NCBI GenBank assembly: GCA_947084925.1
Contig: CAMTUJ010000017.1
Location: forward strand, 1 to 23,421
DNA: 23,421 nt
Source of the DNA: JAGPUQ01 sp947084925
GTDB taxonomy: Bacteria > Pseudomonadota > Gammaproteobacteria > Pseudomonadales > Porticoccaceae
Reading direction: 5' to 3'
Shown piece by piece: positions 1 to 6,240 of the stretch (position 1 is the stretch's first letter; every line of letters begins with the position of its first letter). Made by a program: the position numbers and the translations under genes. Under the pieces are notes generated by a model. The model had not been told where the DNA came from, made no database searches, and worked only from the letters and a program-made list of their open reading frames with translations.

Positions 1-82
1 ACTCGCGCATTTCAGAAGCGGTAAACAGGGCTTGCCTGAAGGCGAAGTAGACGACGAATCCGAATCCACCCAGCCCGAATAA
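1..82 (+). CDS. cas8c: Cas8c/Csd1, C-terminal end (partial)
   Basis: An open frame enters from the left edge and stops at TAA 80-82. It encodes only the last 26 residues, with an acidic tail (EGEVDDESES). The identity comes from position: in type I-C operons the gene directly before cas7c is cas8c (csd1), the large Cascade subunit. The fragment is too short to prove it by sequence. The stop overlaps the start of the AAAGGAGG ribosome-binding site of cas7 (81-88), so the two genes are tightly linked. Confidence 0.6.
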   Translation, partial: LAHFRSGKQGLPEGEVDDESESTQPE

Positions 83-96
83 AGGAGGACTACCCC

Positions 97-1095
97 ATGA
101 CCGCTATTACTAACCGCTACGAATTTCTGTTCCTGTTTGACTGCGAGAACGGCAACCCCAATGGCGATCCAGACGCCGGAAACGCACCTCGCATTGACCC
201 CGAGGATATGCACGGCCTGGTTTCCGATGTGGCTACCAAGCGGCGGGTGCGCAACTATGTGCAGGAGTCCAGTGGCAACAAGAGACCCCATGCCATCTTC
301 GTCGAGCACGCCACCAACATGAACCGGCCTATTGCTGAAGCGCACGAGCAGGCCAATCGCGAGATTCCTGCAAAAGCTACCAAGGACAAAGTAAAAAAAG
401 CACGCGACTGGATGTGCGCCAATTTCTTTGATGTACGCACCTTCGGCGCGGTCATGAGTACTGGTGCCAATGCTGGACAAGTGCGTGGGCCGGTGCAGTT
501 TTCCTTCGCTCGCTCCATCGACCCAGTGTTACCCATGGATTTGGGCATTACGCGCGTTGCTACCGCCAATCTGACAAAGAAAACACACGGTGTGGAGGAG
601 AAAGACGGGATGAGTAGCGAAGAACTGATGGCTTTGGAAAACCAAGCGCCTGAAGACACGCTACGCACCATGGGTCGCAAACAACTCATTCCCTATGGCC
701 TCTACGCCATGAAAGGCTTCGTCTCCGCCCATCTGGCCGAAGGCACCGGCTTCACCGACGACGACCTCGCTCTGCTTTGGCAAGCGCTCGCCAACATGTA
801 CGAACACGACCGCTCCGCCAGCAAGGGAGTGATGACTTGCCGGGGTCTGTACGTGTTCAAACACGTCGGCACCGACAGCAACGAAGAACAGCGCAAGAAA
901 CAGGCCATGCTGGGCTGTGCGCCGGCGCATCGGCTGCTCGATTTCTCGATGCCGGCACGCCCATTGGATAATGCCATCATCGACATCAACCACCGCGAAG
1001 GCTTGTCGGGTTCCCCACGCAGCTTCGCGGATTATCGCGTTGCGGTGCACAAAGAGCGGCTGCCCAACGGCGTTGAGCTTGTTTGCAAGTGCTGA
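97..1095 (+). CDS. cas7c: Type I-C Cascade backbone protein Cas7c (Csd2)
   Basis: This is the Cas7 subunit that polymerises along the crRNA spacer to form the I-C Cascade backbone. The N-terminus carries the Csd2 hallmark NGNPNGDPDAGNAPR (about residues 19-33), followed by DVATKRRVRNYV. The central TFGAVMSTG and GPVQFSFARS segments also fit the family. At 332 aa it is full length. The ATG is 8 nt after a strong AAAGGAGG at 81-88. The C-terminus (HREGLSGSPRSFADY) is repeated in diverged form at 1687-1815 (see the hybrid ORF). In ordinary I-C operons cas4 follows directly; here about 1.3 kb of toxin-antitoxin genes and scar intervenes. The last residues (VCKC) differ from the second copy's end (IQS). 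Confidence 0.97.
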   Translation: MTAITNRYEFLFLFDCENGNPNGDPDAGNAPRIDPEDMHGLVSDVATKRRVRNYVQESSGNKRPHAIFVEHATNMNRPIAEAHEQANREIPAKATKDKVKKARDWMCANFFDVRTFGAVMSTGANAGQVRGPVQFSFARSIDPVLPMDLGITRVATANLTKKTHGVEEKDGMSSEELMALENQAPEDTLRTMGRKQLIPYGLYAMKGFVSAHLAEGTGFTDDDLALLWQALANMYEHDRSASKGVMTCRGLYVFKHVGTDSNEEQRKKQAMLGCAPAHRLLDFSMPARPLDNAIIDINHREGLSGSPRSFADYRVAVHKERLPNGVELVCKC

Positions 1096-1117
1096 AGATT
1101 CTTCGAGGAGAGCCGGA

Positions 1118-1324
1118 ATGACCGAAATTCACTTTGTGATCGAAGAGGCGGCGGAGGGTGGCTACATCGCCCGCGCCGTTGGCGTCGATATCTTTACCGA
1201 GGCCGATGACCTGCCGATGTTGCGGGAGCGCCTGCGGGACGCAGTGCACTGCCATTTTGAAGATAGCGACAGACCCGCATTGATTCGCCTGCATATTTCG
1301 CGGGAAGAGGTTATCGCGGCGTGA
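1118..1324 (+). CDS. HicB-like antitoxin, short form
   Basis: This is a 68-aa protein of the small HicB-fold group that often pairs with HicA. EGGYIARAVGVDIFTEADDLPMLRERLRDAV is the typical partial RNase H-like core that binds and masks the toxin. There is no added C-terminal HTH or ribbon-helix-helix DNA-binding domain, so self-repression is not obvious from the protein. The ATG is 7 nt after GAGGAG (1105-1110). It starts 22 nt after the cas7 stop on the same strand, so it is probably read through on the cas operon transcript. Its stop overlaps the GTG start of hicA by 4 nt (GTGA), a translational-coupling arrangement usual for antitoxin-toxin pairs. Confidence 0.8.
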   Translation: MTEIHFVIEEAAEGGYIARAVGVDIFTEADDLPMLRERLRDAVHCHFEDSDRPALIRLHISREEVIAA

Positions 1325-1563
1325 GGTTGCCGCGCGATCTTACCGGTGTGGAACTGGCCAGGCGGTTGGCGCGGCTGGGCTATACGATTACCCGCCAAAC
1401 GGGAAGTCACCTGCGTCTGACCAGAGGCAACGGGGGCGATCATCATGTGACTGTGCCTCGTCACGATCCACTGCGGATCGGTACCTTGGCGGCCATTCTC
1501 GATGCCGTTGCCGTCTACCATGGCTTGAGTCGGGATGAACTGTTGGAGCGGCTGTTTGGTTGA
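1321..1563 (+). CDS. hicA: HicA-family mRNA interferase toxin
   Basis: An 80-aa HicA/YcfA-like protein with a double-stranded-RNA-binding fold that cleaves mRNA when free of its antitoxin. The family signature is clear: LGYTITRQTGSHLRLTR, containing the catalytic His, followed by HHVTVPRHDPLRIGTLAAILDAV. The start is GTG at 1321, overlapping the antitoxin stop. The only alternative is a shorter product lacking the first strand. It is co-directional with cas7 and ends 3 nt before a stray cas4 start, so in its source locus it probably sat directly between cas7 and cas4. The toxin looks intact, with no frameshift. Confidence 0.85.
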   Translation: MRLPRDLTGVELARRLARLGYTITRQTGSHLRLTRGNGGDHHVTVPRHDPLRIGTLAAILDAVAVYHGLSRDELLERLFG

Positions 1564-1566
1564 ACA

Positions 1567-1815
1567 ATGATCAACATCGACCCCATCCCGCTCTCCGCCC
1601 TCAATCACTACGCCTACTGCCCCCGGCGTTGTGGGCTGATCCATGTGGAGGGTGAATTTAGGGACAACGTCCTTACGACACACAGCATGGATAACACCAT
1701 CATCGACCTCAGCCATCGCGAGGGGCTGTCGGGTTCCCCGCGCAGCTTTGCGGATTACCCTGTTGCCATGCATCGCGACCGTCTGCCCGGTGGCATGGAG
1801 CTGATTCAGTCATGA
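1567..1815 (+). pseudogene. Hybrid scar ORF: cas4 5' end fused to cas7 3' end
   Basis: This is an 82-codon frame of two recognisable pieces. Residues 1-40 are a second copy of the Cas4 N-terminus (IPLSALNHYAYCPRRCGLIH), nearly identical to residues 23-42 of the intact Cas4. Residues 41-82 are a second, diverged copy of the Cas7 C-terminus (HREGLSGSPRSFADY, but IDLSH for IDINH and MHRDRLPGGMELIQS for VHKERLPNGVEL). The join lies near 1686. The order cas4-start then cas7-end is the reverse of the operon order, as left by a tandem-type recombination between two loci. It cannot be a functional nuclease, since the RecB motifs and the C-terminal cysteines are absent. It is probably translated by accident, if at all. 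Confidence 0.9.
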
Positions 1816-1835
1816 TCAACGACCGACCCTATGGC

Positions 1836-2126
1836 TCATCGGCCGGCCCAATACCCCGGTCGGCGTCTTTGGTGCGCCAACGCGACGATGATGACAGCCT
1901 CCGTCGTCAAGCGATAAATGATGTTGAAGGGGTGGTCGTGCAGAGGATATCGACGGATTTCGCGATGGATGCGTACCCCGATTTCCGGGTGTTCGAGCAA
2001 TTGCCTTGTCAGGCGCCGCACTCCATCCCTGAAGTCGTGGGCAACGTCTTCGCCAGCATTGGCTCGATAGTATTGCACTGCTTCCTTGAGTTCGATCTTG
2101 GCATGGTCCTGCCAGACGATTCTCAC
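1836..2126 (-). CDS. RelE/ParE-family toxin
   Basis: A 96-aa protein of the RelE/ParE superfamily. The family pattern is visible: an N-terminal helical part (HAKIELKEAVQYYRAN), then HPEIGVRIHREIRRYPLHDHPFNIIYRLT, and the typical end VIIVALAHQRRRPGYW. Members either cleave mRNA on the ribosome (RelE) or poison gyrase (ParE); the sequence does not decide between them. It is encoded antisense to the cas operon, downstream of and overlapping its antitoxin by 4 nt (ATGA). It lies between the cas7-end scar and the intact cas4. Confidence 0.85.
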   Translation of the reverse strand: MRIVWQDHAKIELKEAVQYYRANAGEDVAHDFRDGVRRLTRQLLEHPEIGVRIHREIRRYPLHDHPFNIIYRLTTEAVIIVALAHQRRRPGYWAGR

Positions 2127-2374
2127 TTCCCCGCTTTCCTCAGCATGTCGTCGATCTCCGCAAAAACCTCTTCTTCCGGAATCAGCACTGCGGTCCCGGC
2201 GTCGATTTCTGCCACCCGCCGGGCTATTTCCTCATCCCAAGCCTTGGCGACTTCCTCCGGCGTATCTTCGGGTTCGCCATCCAGGCTGACGATCAGGCGG
2301 TGGATCAGTTGGCCGCGCTCGTCAGGCGGCAACAGCAAGGCCTGTGCTTCCAGTTTTTCTAAAATCGTTGCCAT
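2123..2374 (-). CDS. Addiction-module antitoxin (TIGR02574-like stability determinant)
   Basis: This 83-aa acidic helical protein matches the small antitoxin group that partners RelE/ParE toxins: LPPDERGQLIHRLIVSLDGE, then EEVAKAWDEEIARRVAEIDAG and an IPEEEVFAEIDD tail. It is the first gene of the minus-strand pair and overlaps the toxin start by 4 nt. Its ATG (2374) is only 3 nt from the cas4 ATG (2378) on the opposite strand, so the two genes are divergent and back to back. Its promoter must therefore lie inside the first codons of cas4, where a perfect dyad (2419-2435) sits. Confidence 0.85.
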   Translation of the reverse strand: MATILEKLEAQALLLPPDERGQLIHRLIVSLDGEPEDTPEEVAKAWDEEIARRVAEIDAGTAVLIPEEEVFAEIDDMLRKAGK

Positions 2375-2377
2375 GAT

Positions 2378-3055
2378 ATGACTCCTGACAAAATTGCAAT
2401 CGATTCAAATGGTAGCACTCTCGGTATCACCGAGACAGACTTCATCCCGCTGTCCGCCCTCAACCACTACGCCTATTGCCCCCGGCGTTGTGGGCTGATC
2501 CATGTGGAGGGGGAGTTCACCGACAATATCCACACCGCGCGCGGCAACGCCGAGCACGCGCGGGTGGATCGGGTCGCCTACGAGACCAGGCAGTCGGGAG
2601 CGCGGGTGGAATACGCGCTGCCGGTCTGGTCCGACCGGGTTGGTCTGATCGGCAAATGTGATGTGGTCGAGTTCTGGCCGGACGGCACCGTTTATCCGGT
2701 GGAGTACAAGCACGGCGCCCGCAAGAAGTGGCTCAACGACGACCTCCAGCTCGCCGCCCAGGCGCTGTGCCTGGAAGAAATGCTCGGGCGACCGGTAGCC
2801 CACGGCGCCATTTATCACGCCGGCAGTCGGCGGCGGCGCGAAGTCGCCATCACGCCCGAGCTGCGCGCTCTGGTGCTTCAGACGGCCGACGCCATACGCG
2901 CCATGCTGGCCAGCGGTCGCTTGCCGCCACCGGTGAACGACGCCCGCTGCCGCGAATGCTCGCTGAACAAAATCTGCGAACCGGCGGCGCTCGCGGCAAA
3001 GAGCCTACAGGCCGAACTGCGCGCCGACCTGTTCCGCGCCACCGATCCATCGTAG
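2378..3055 (+). CDS. cas4: Cas4 (RecB-like Fe-S exonuclease), with an unusual N-terminal extension
   Basis: Cas4 works with Cas1-Cas2 in spacer acquisition, trimming prespacers and helping select PAM-proximal ends. It is 225 aa. The first iron-sulfur cysteine is in YCPRRC (34-38) and the other three in CRECSLNKIC (191, 194, 200). RecB nuclease residues are D95 (GKCDVV), E109 and K111 (VEYKHG) and Q124 (LQLAAQA), so it looks active. Residues 1-21 are an addition: homology to the scar copy begins at IPLSALN, and the extra part overlaps the promoter side of the divergent antitoxin. ATG 2378 is the only in-frame start in this stretch and has no clear Shine-Dalgarno, so translation may be weak. 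It ends 8 nt before cas1. Confidence 0.95.
   Translation: MTPDKIAIDSNGSTLGITETDFIPLSALNHYAYCPRRCGLIHVEGEFTDNIHTARGNAEHARVDRVAYETRQSGARVEYALPVWSDRVGLIGKCDVVEFWPDGTVYPVEYKHGARKKWLNDDLQLAAQALCLEEMLGRPVAHGAIYHAGSRRRREVAITPELRALVLQTADAIRAMLASGRLPPPVNDARCRECSLNKICEPAALAAKSLQAELRADLFRATDPS
2419..2435. promoter_or_regulatory. Perfect dyad, candidate antitoxin operator inside the cas4 5' end
   Basis: TCTCGGT-atc-ACCGAGA is a perfect 7-bp inverted repeat, 45 nt upstream of the antitoxin start on the minus strand. It lies within the 21-codon cas4 extension that has no counterpart in the second cas4 copy. Position and symmetry suggest the TA operator. No convincing -10/-35 pair was found, so promoter placement is open. 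Confidence 0.4.
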
Positions 3056-3063
3056 AGGCCGCC

Positions 3064-4098
3064 ATGTACGCCTTGCAAAACACTCTCTACGTGATGACGC
3101 CCAATGCCTATGCGCACCTGGAGAACAACACCGTGCGTATCGACGTCGAGCGGGAAAAACGCCTGCAAGTGCCGCTGCACCACGTCGGAGGCCTGGTGTG
3201 CTTTGGCAATGTCATGGTGTCGCCGGCGCTGATGCACCGGTTGGCCGACGAGGGCAAGTCGCTGGTGCTGCTGGAGGCGAGCGGACGCTTCAAGGCGCGT
3301 CTCGAAGGGCCTGTGTCCGGCAACATCCTGTTGCGTCAGGCGCAACACCAGAATGCCCGGGACGCCGGCTTTGCGCTTGAATTCGCTCGCGCCGTGATTG
3401 CCGGCAAGCTCAAAAACAGCCGCGGTCTACTGCTGCGCGCGGCCCGTGAGGCTGCCGATCCCGCCGAACAGGCCGCACTCACCCGTGCCGCCGACAATCT
3501 GGCCGCCTCGTTGCGCGCGGCCGCGGGAGCGACCGACCTCGATGCCTTGCGCGGAGTGGAAGGCGAGGCCGCCCGGGGCTATTTCGCGGCCATGAATCTG
3601 GTGGTCAAACCCCAGGTGCGTGGCCATTTCGTCCTCAATGGCCGCACCCGTCGCCCGCCGCTGGACCGCTTCAACGCACTGCTGTCGTTCCTGTACTCCA
3701 TGCTGATGAACGACTGCCGCTCGGCACTGGAGACCGTGGGCCTCGATCCGCAACTTGGCTTTTTACATGCCGTGCGACCGGGGCGGGCGGCGCTGGCGCT
3801 GGATCTGCAAGAGGAATTTCGCTCCGTGATGGCGGATCGCCTGGCGCTCACCCTTGTCAATCGTGGCCAGCTCGGGCCAGGTGATTTCGATGAACGTGAA
3901 GGCGGCGCGATTTTGCTCAACGACAAAGGGCGTCGCACGGTGGTTGCGGCCTGGCAGGAACGCAAACAGGAAGAAGTTACGCACCCGTTGCTGAACACGA
4001 AGCTTCCCGTCGGCGTCGTGCCCTTTGTGCAGGCGCGCTTGATGGCTCGCGCCGTGCGCGGCGAGATGGCGGGCTATCTGCCTTATCTTCCAAGATAA
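3064..4098 (+). CDS. cas1: Cas1 integrase (type I-C)
   Basis: This metal-dependent integrase inserts new spacers at the leader end of the array as a Cas1-Cas2 complex. It is 344 aa, the usual I-C length. Metal and active-site residues are visible as E166 (GVEGEAARGYF), H235 (LGFLHAVRPGR) and D247 with E250/E251 (LALDLQEEFR). The frame stays open upstream to 2728, but ATG 3064 is chosen because the family starts at MYALQNTLYV. It also follows GAGG by about 8 nt and lies 8 nt after the cas4 stop. The stop codon sits inside a hairpin followed by six T residues (4082-4105). Confidence 0.97.
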   Translation: MYALQNTLYVMTPNAYAHLENNTVRIDVEREKRLQVPLHHVGGLVCFGNVMVSPALMHRLADEGKSLVLLEASGRFKARLEGPVSGNILLRQAQHQNARDAGFALEFARAVIAGKLKNSRGLLLRAAREAADPAEQAALTRAADNLAASLRAAAGATDLDALRGVEGEAARGYFAAMNLVVKPQVRGHFVLNGRTRRPPLDRFNALLSFLYSMLMNDCRSALETVGLDPQLGFLHAVRPGRAALALDLQEEFRSVMADRLALTLVNRGQLGPGDFDEREGGAILLNDKGRRTVVAAWQERKQEEVTHPLLNTKLPVGVVPFVQARLMARAVRGEMAGYLPYLPR

Positions 4099-4105
4099 GT
4101 TTTTT
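4082..4105 (+). terminator. Hairpin with T-tract overlapping the cas1 stop
   Basis: CTTATCTT-cc-AAGATAAG is a perfect 8-bp inverted repeat (4082-4089 with 4092-4099), followed by TTTTTT (4100-4105). This has the shape of an intrinsic terminator, but the stem is AT-rich and the loop tight. It could attenuate rather than end transcription into cas2. Confidence 0.4.
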
Positions 4106-4113
4106 GAGACAAG

Positions 4114-4155
4114 TTTTCCGACATGAGATTTCCGACATGAAATTTCCGACATGAT
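4114..4155 (+). repeat. Three tandem 14-bp repeats between cas1 and cas2
   Basis: Three head-to-tail copies of (A/T)TTTCCGACATGA plus one base lie at 4114-4127, 4128-4141 and 4142-4155. Only the edges vary (TTTTCC/ATTTCC, final G/A/T). They fill the unusual 91-nt gap between cas1 and cas2. The function is unknown; slippage expansion is the simplest origin. Confidence 0.8.
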
Positions 4156-4189
4156 ATTTCACAAGTGAGTCTGCCGAAATGAGGGTGCC

Positions 4190-4480
4190 ATGCTTGTCGT
4201 TGTGACTTACGATGTTTCCACCGAGACCTCGGCAGGGCGCAGGCGTTTGCGCCGGGTGGCACGGGTGTGCGTGAGTACGGGCCAACGCGTGCAAAAGTCG
4301 GTGTTCGAATGCCAGGTCAACGAAATGCAATTCGAAGAATTGGAACGAGCACTGCTTGCTGAAATTGACGAAACTCAGGACAACCTGCGCTTTTACCGAA
4401 TAACTGAATCGGCCCAGATGCGCGTCAAGCAGTACGGCACTTTTCGCTCTACCGACTTCGAGGGGCCGTTGGTCATATGA
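4190..4480 (+). CDS. cas2: Cas2 (type I-C)
   Basis: The small ferredoxin-fold dimer at the core of the Cas1-Cas2 spacer-integration complex. It is 96 aa, normal for I-C. The opening MLVVVTYDVST carries the conserved Asp (D8) after the first strand, and the end VKQYGTFRSTDFEGPLVI is typical. ATG 4190 follows GAGGG (4181-4185). It is separated from cas1 by 91 nt containing a terminator-like hairpin and three 14-bp repeats, whereas the two genes usually lie close together. The array leader begins right after its stop. Confidence 0.96.
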   Translation: MLVVVTYDVSTETSAGRRRLRRVARVCVSTGQRVQKSVFECQVNEMQFEELERALLAEIDETQDNLRFYRITESAQMRVKQYGTFRSTDFEGPLVI

Positions 4481-4659
4481 AGCGCGAACCTGAAGCAGGG
4501 TGGATTTTCCCCGCAGGTTCGCGCCAATCGCAACCCATTGAAGAGTCGATGAAAATTGAAATTGGACGAGACGCAAACCGAGTTGCCGGTCGATTGCCAG
4601 CGAGGGTTCGCGTTTCCCCCCAGAAATTCACTTCCGGCAGCCACGGTTGTTGGAGTGGA
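4481..4659 (+). promoter_or_regulatory. CRISPR leader with an 11-bp inverted repeat
   Basis: The 179 nt between the cas2 stop and the first repeat is the leader, where array transcription starts and new spacers are inserted. It opens with a perfect inverted repeat GCGCGAACCTG (4482-4492) / CAGGTTCGCGC (4514-4524), enclosing 21 nt that contain GGATTTTCCCC. The arms could be a protein-binding site or end the cas transcript. A run GAAAATTGAAATTGG (4549-4563) makes the middle AT-richer. No clear promoter boxes were assigned. Confidence 0.75.
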
Positions 4660-5129
4660 GCATCACCCGGCCGCAAGGCCGGGTGCGGATTGAAACCGAC
4701 ATCGGCGTCGGCAATCGCCCGCTGATGAAATGCATCACCCGGCCGCAAGGCCGGGTGCGGATTGAAACTGGGTGCCGCGCAGCGCGGCAATGGGCTGCAT
4801 TGTGCATCACCCGGCCGCAAGGCCGGGTGCGGATTGAAACACGCGAGGAATCGAGGACGCGAAGGCCAAGCTGGGCATCACCCGGCCGCAAGGCCGGGTG
4901 CGGATTGAAACTTCCATAAAACTTGGCCCCGAGCGCAACGGTTGGTTGCATCACCCGGCCGCAAGGCCGGGTGCGGATTGAAACCGATTTCGTGCTATAG
5001 GTTTCCGGCCCGGGCGTTTGCATCACCCGGCCGCAAGGCCGGGTGCGGATTGAAACTCCTGCAGCAGGGAGGTGGTGGATTTCAGGCGCTGCGCATCACC
5101 CGGCCGCAAGGCCGGGTGCGGATTGAAAC
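4660..5129 (+). CRISPR. Type I-C CRISPR array, 7 repeats and 6 spacers
   Basis: The 37-bp repeat occurs at 4660, 4732, 4804, 4875, 4948, 5020 and 5093; all seven copies are identical. Each begins GCATCACCCGG and ends GCGGATTGAAAC, the usual I-C 3' handle. Inside, CACCCGGCC and GGCCGGGTG form a 9-bp stem closed by GCAA, a GNRA tetraloop, the likely processing hairpin for Cas5c. Spacers are 35, 35, 34, 36, 35 and 36 bp (4697-4731, 4769-4803, 4841-4874, 4912-4947, 4985-5019, 5057-5092). The leader is on the cas2 side. No decayed terminal repeat is seen. None of the spacers matches another part of the window by eye. Confidence 0.98.
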
Positions 5130-5230
5130 GATAGCGATGGTGATCATGAGTTATGCTGCGCCAGCGCCATCATCGTGGCACGGACCGTCGGGCTCATACC
5201 CCGAATCGCTCCGGGCGTTTGTGGAACGGG

Positions 5231-5500
5231 TCACGGTGATCGGCGCTTTCTGATGTAGATCGAATCGGGTACCAGCATCTTGCGGCCGGTGCGCGCTTCT
5301 ATCGCAAGGATCCATTCTTCGGCTCCGATACGCTTGATCCAGCGCAGCATAGGATGCCGAGCGAACCGCGAGCGCCCGGCGTCTTCGATGACATCGGGTG
5401 TGCCGAAACCTGAAAACATCGCTTGAGCGTCAAACGCGAGGCGCACCGCGCGCAGTGACCGGGACATATCAAACCAGAGGCGAGGGCGCGAACAAGGCAC
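5231..5500 (-). pseudogene. Possible gene remnant behind a MITE-like copy
   Basis: A minus-strand frame of 89 codons is open here, but its first 33 or so codons lie inside the decayed repeat element at 5402-5542. The same peptide (WFDMSRSLRAVRLA) is encoded by the intact element at 6241-6384. The remainder (TPDVIEDAGRSRFARHPMLR, EEWILAIEARTGRKMLVP) reads like normal protein but is not recognised. It may be the 3' end of a gene cut by the element. The stretch 5130-5230 after the array shows nothing else. Confidence 0.3.
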
Positions 5501-5542
5501 AACGCAAACAGATGGCTGCGGCAGCGGTTTTTCGACCGCCTG
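5402..5542 (-). repeat. Decayed copy of the 144-bp MITE-like element
   Basis: Read on the minus strand, this stretch follows the intact element at 6241-6384 along most of its length. Shared parts include CTCGCCT(A)TCTGGTTTGATA, TGTCYCGGTCRCTGCGCG and GTGCGCCTCGC, and both ends retain GTTTTTC / GTTTTCAG remnants of the terminal repeats. It lies in opposite orientation to the intact copy. Its right end touches the methyltransferase stop codon (5543-5545). Confidence 0.75.
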
Positions 5543-6226
5543 TCAGGGCACGGCGGCGATAAAAATCACCGACGCCGGCTGTCCGGTTGCGGGTGCGCGG
5601 GGCTCCCGCAGTTCCAGCAGGCGCAGGCCGTGGGCGCCGAACAACCGCACCCAGGATTCCAGGGTGCGGAAATACCAGGGCGGCGGTTCCTCGACCCCGG
5701 CGCTGAAGGCGGCCCAGGAATCCCGGCGCCAGCCATCGCGGTACGGTTGCTCGCCGCACGCGATCAGGGGATGCAGGGTCTGCACGATGAAGTGCCCGCC
5801 GGGCAGCAGTTGCGGCGGATTGGCGAACAGGTGCTCGACCGGTTCCTTGCCCAGCAGGGCGAAATTGCTTACCGCCATGGCGAAGGTGCCGAGCCCCGGG
5901 GGCAGGGCGTCGTAGCCCGCCGCCATAAAATGTCCCCCGCCGGCCTGACGGGCGGCATCGATCAGGGCCGGTGCGGCGTCGATCCCGGTCACGGCGATGC
6001 CGAGCGGCGCTAGCCGCCGCGCCAGCCAGCCTTCCCCGCAGCCGAGATCCAGCAGGGTGTCGGGCCGGTAATCGAGAATGGCATCGACCAGCGCCTGATC
6101 GGTCACCGCGACCCGGCTCGGAATGCGCCGCGCGCGCACCGCGTCGATCCAGGCGTCGCTGTGCCGGCGCCAGCGCTGGCTGAGCTGGGCTTCGTTGGCA
6201 TCGGCGCTGTCCGGCTCTGTAGTCAT
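5543..6226 (-). CDS. Class I SAM-dependent methyltransferase
   Basis: A 227-aa protein with a Rossmann-type methyltransferase fold. Motif I is LLDLGCGEGWLARRL (about 58-72), the SAM-binding loop. The acidic end of strand 2 is VTGIDAAPALIDAAR, and a motif IV-like stretch is FAMAVSNFALLG. LLPGGHFIVQTLHPL is the usual post-motif region. It resembles small-molecule or biotin/ubiquinone-type methyltransferases, but the substrate cannot be told. AAGAGGA precedes the ATG. It is co-directional with metR but separated from it by the intact MITE-like element. The stop abuts the decayed element copy. Confidence 0.85.
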   Translation of the reverse strand: MTTEPDSADANEAQLSQRWRRHSDAWIDAVRARRIPSRVAVTDQALVDAILDYRPDTLLDLGCGEGWLARRLAPLGIAVTGIDAAPALIDAARQAGGGHFMAAGYDALPPGLGTFAMAVSNFALLGKEPVEHLFANPPQLLPGGHFIVQTLHPLIACGEQPYRDGWRRDSWAAFSAGVEEPPPWYFRTLESWVRLFGAHGLRLLELREPRAPATGQPASVIFIAAVP

Positions 6227-6240
6227 GGCACGGTCCTCTT

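Noticed and set aside
2728..3063. Cas1 frame stays open 112 codons upstream of the chosen start
   Set aside because: This part overlaps cas4 in another frame and translates to Arg/Ala-rich sequence unlike Cas1; the family start MYALQNTLYV is at 3064.
4697..5092. Possible self-targeting of the integrated element by the local spacers
   Set aside because: By eye only about 10-nt chance matches were found (for example near 21480), far short of a protospacer.
4647..5253. Plus- and minus-strand frames across the CRISPR array
   Set aside because: They repeat the peptides encoded by the CRISPR repeat (ITRPQGRVRIET and similar) and are not genes.
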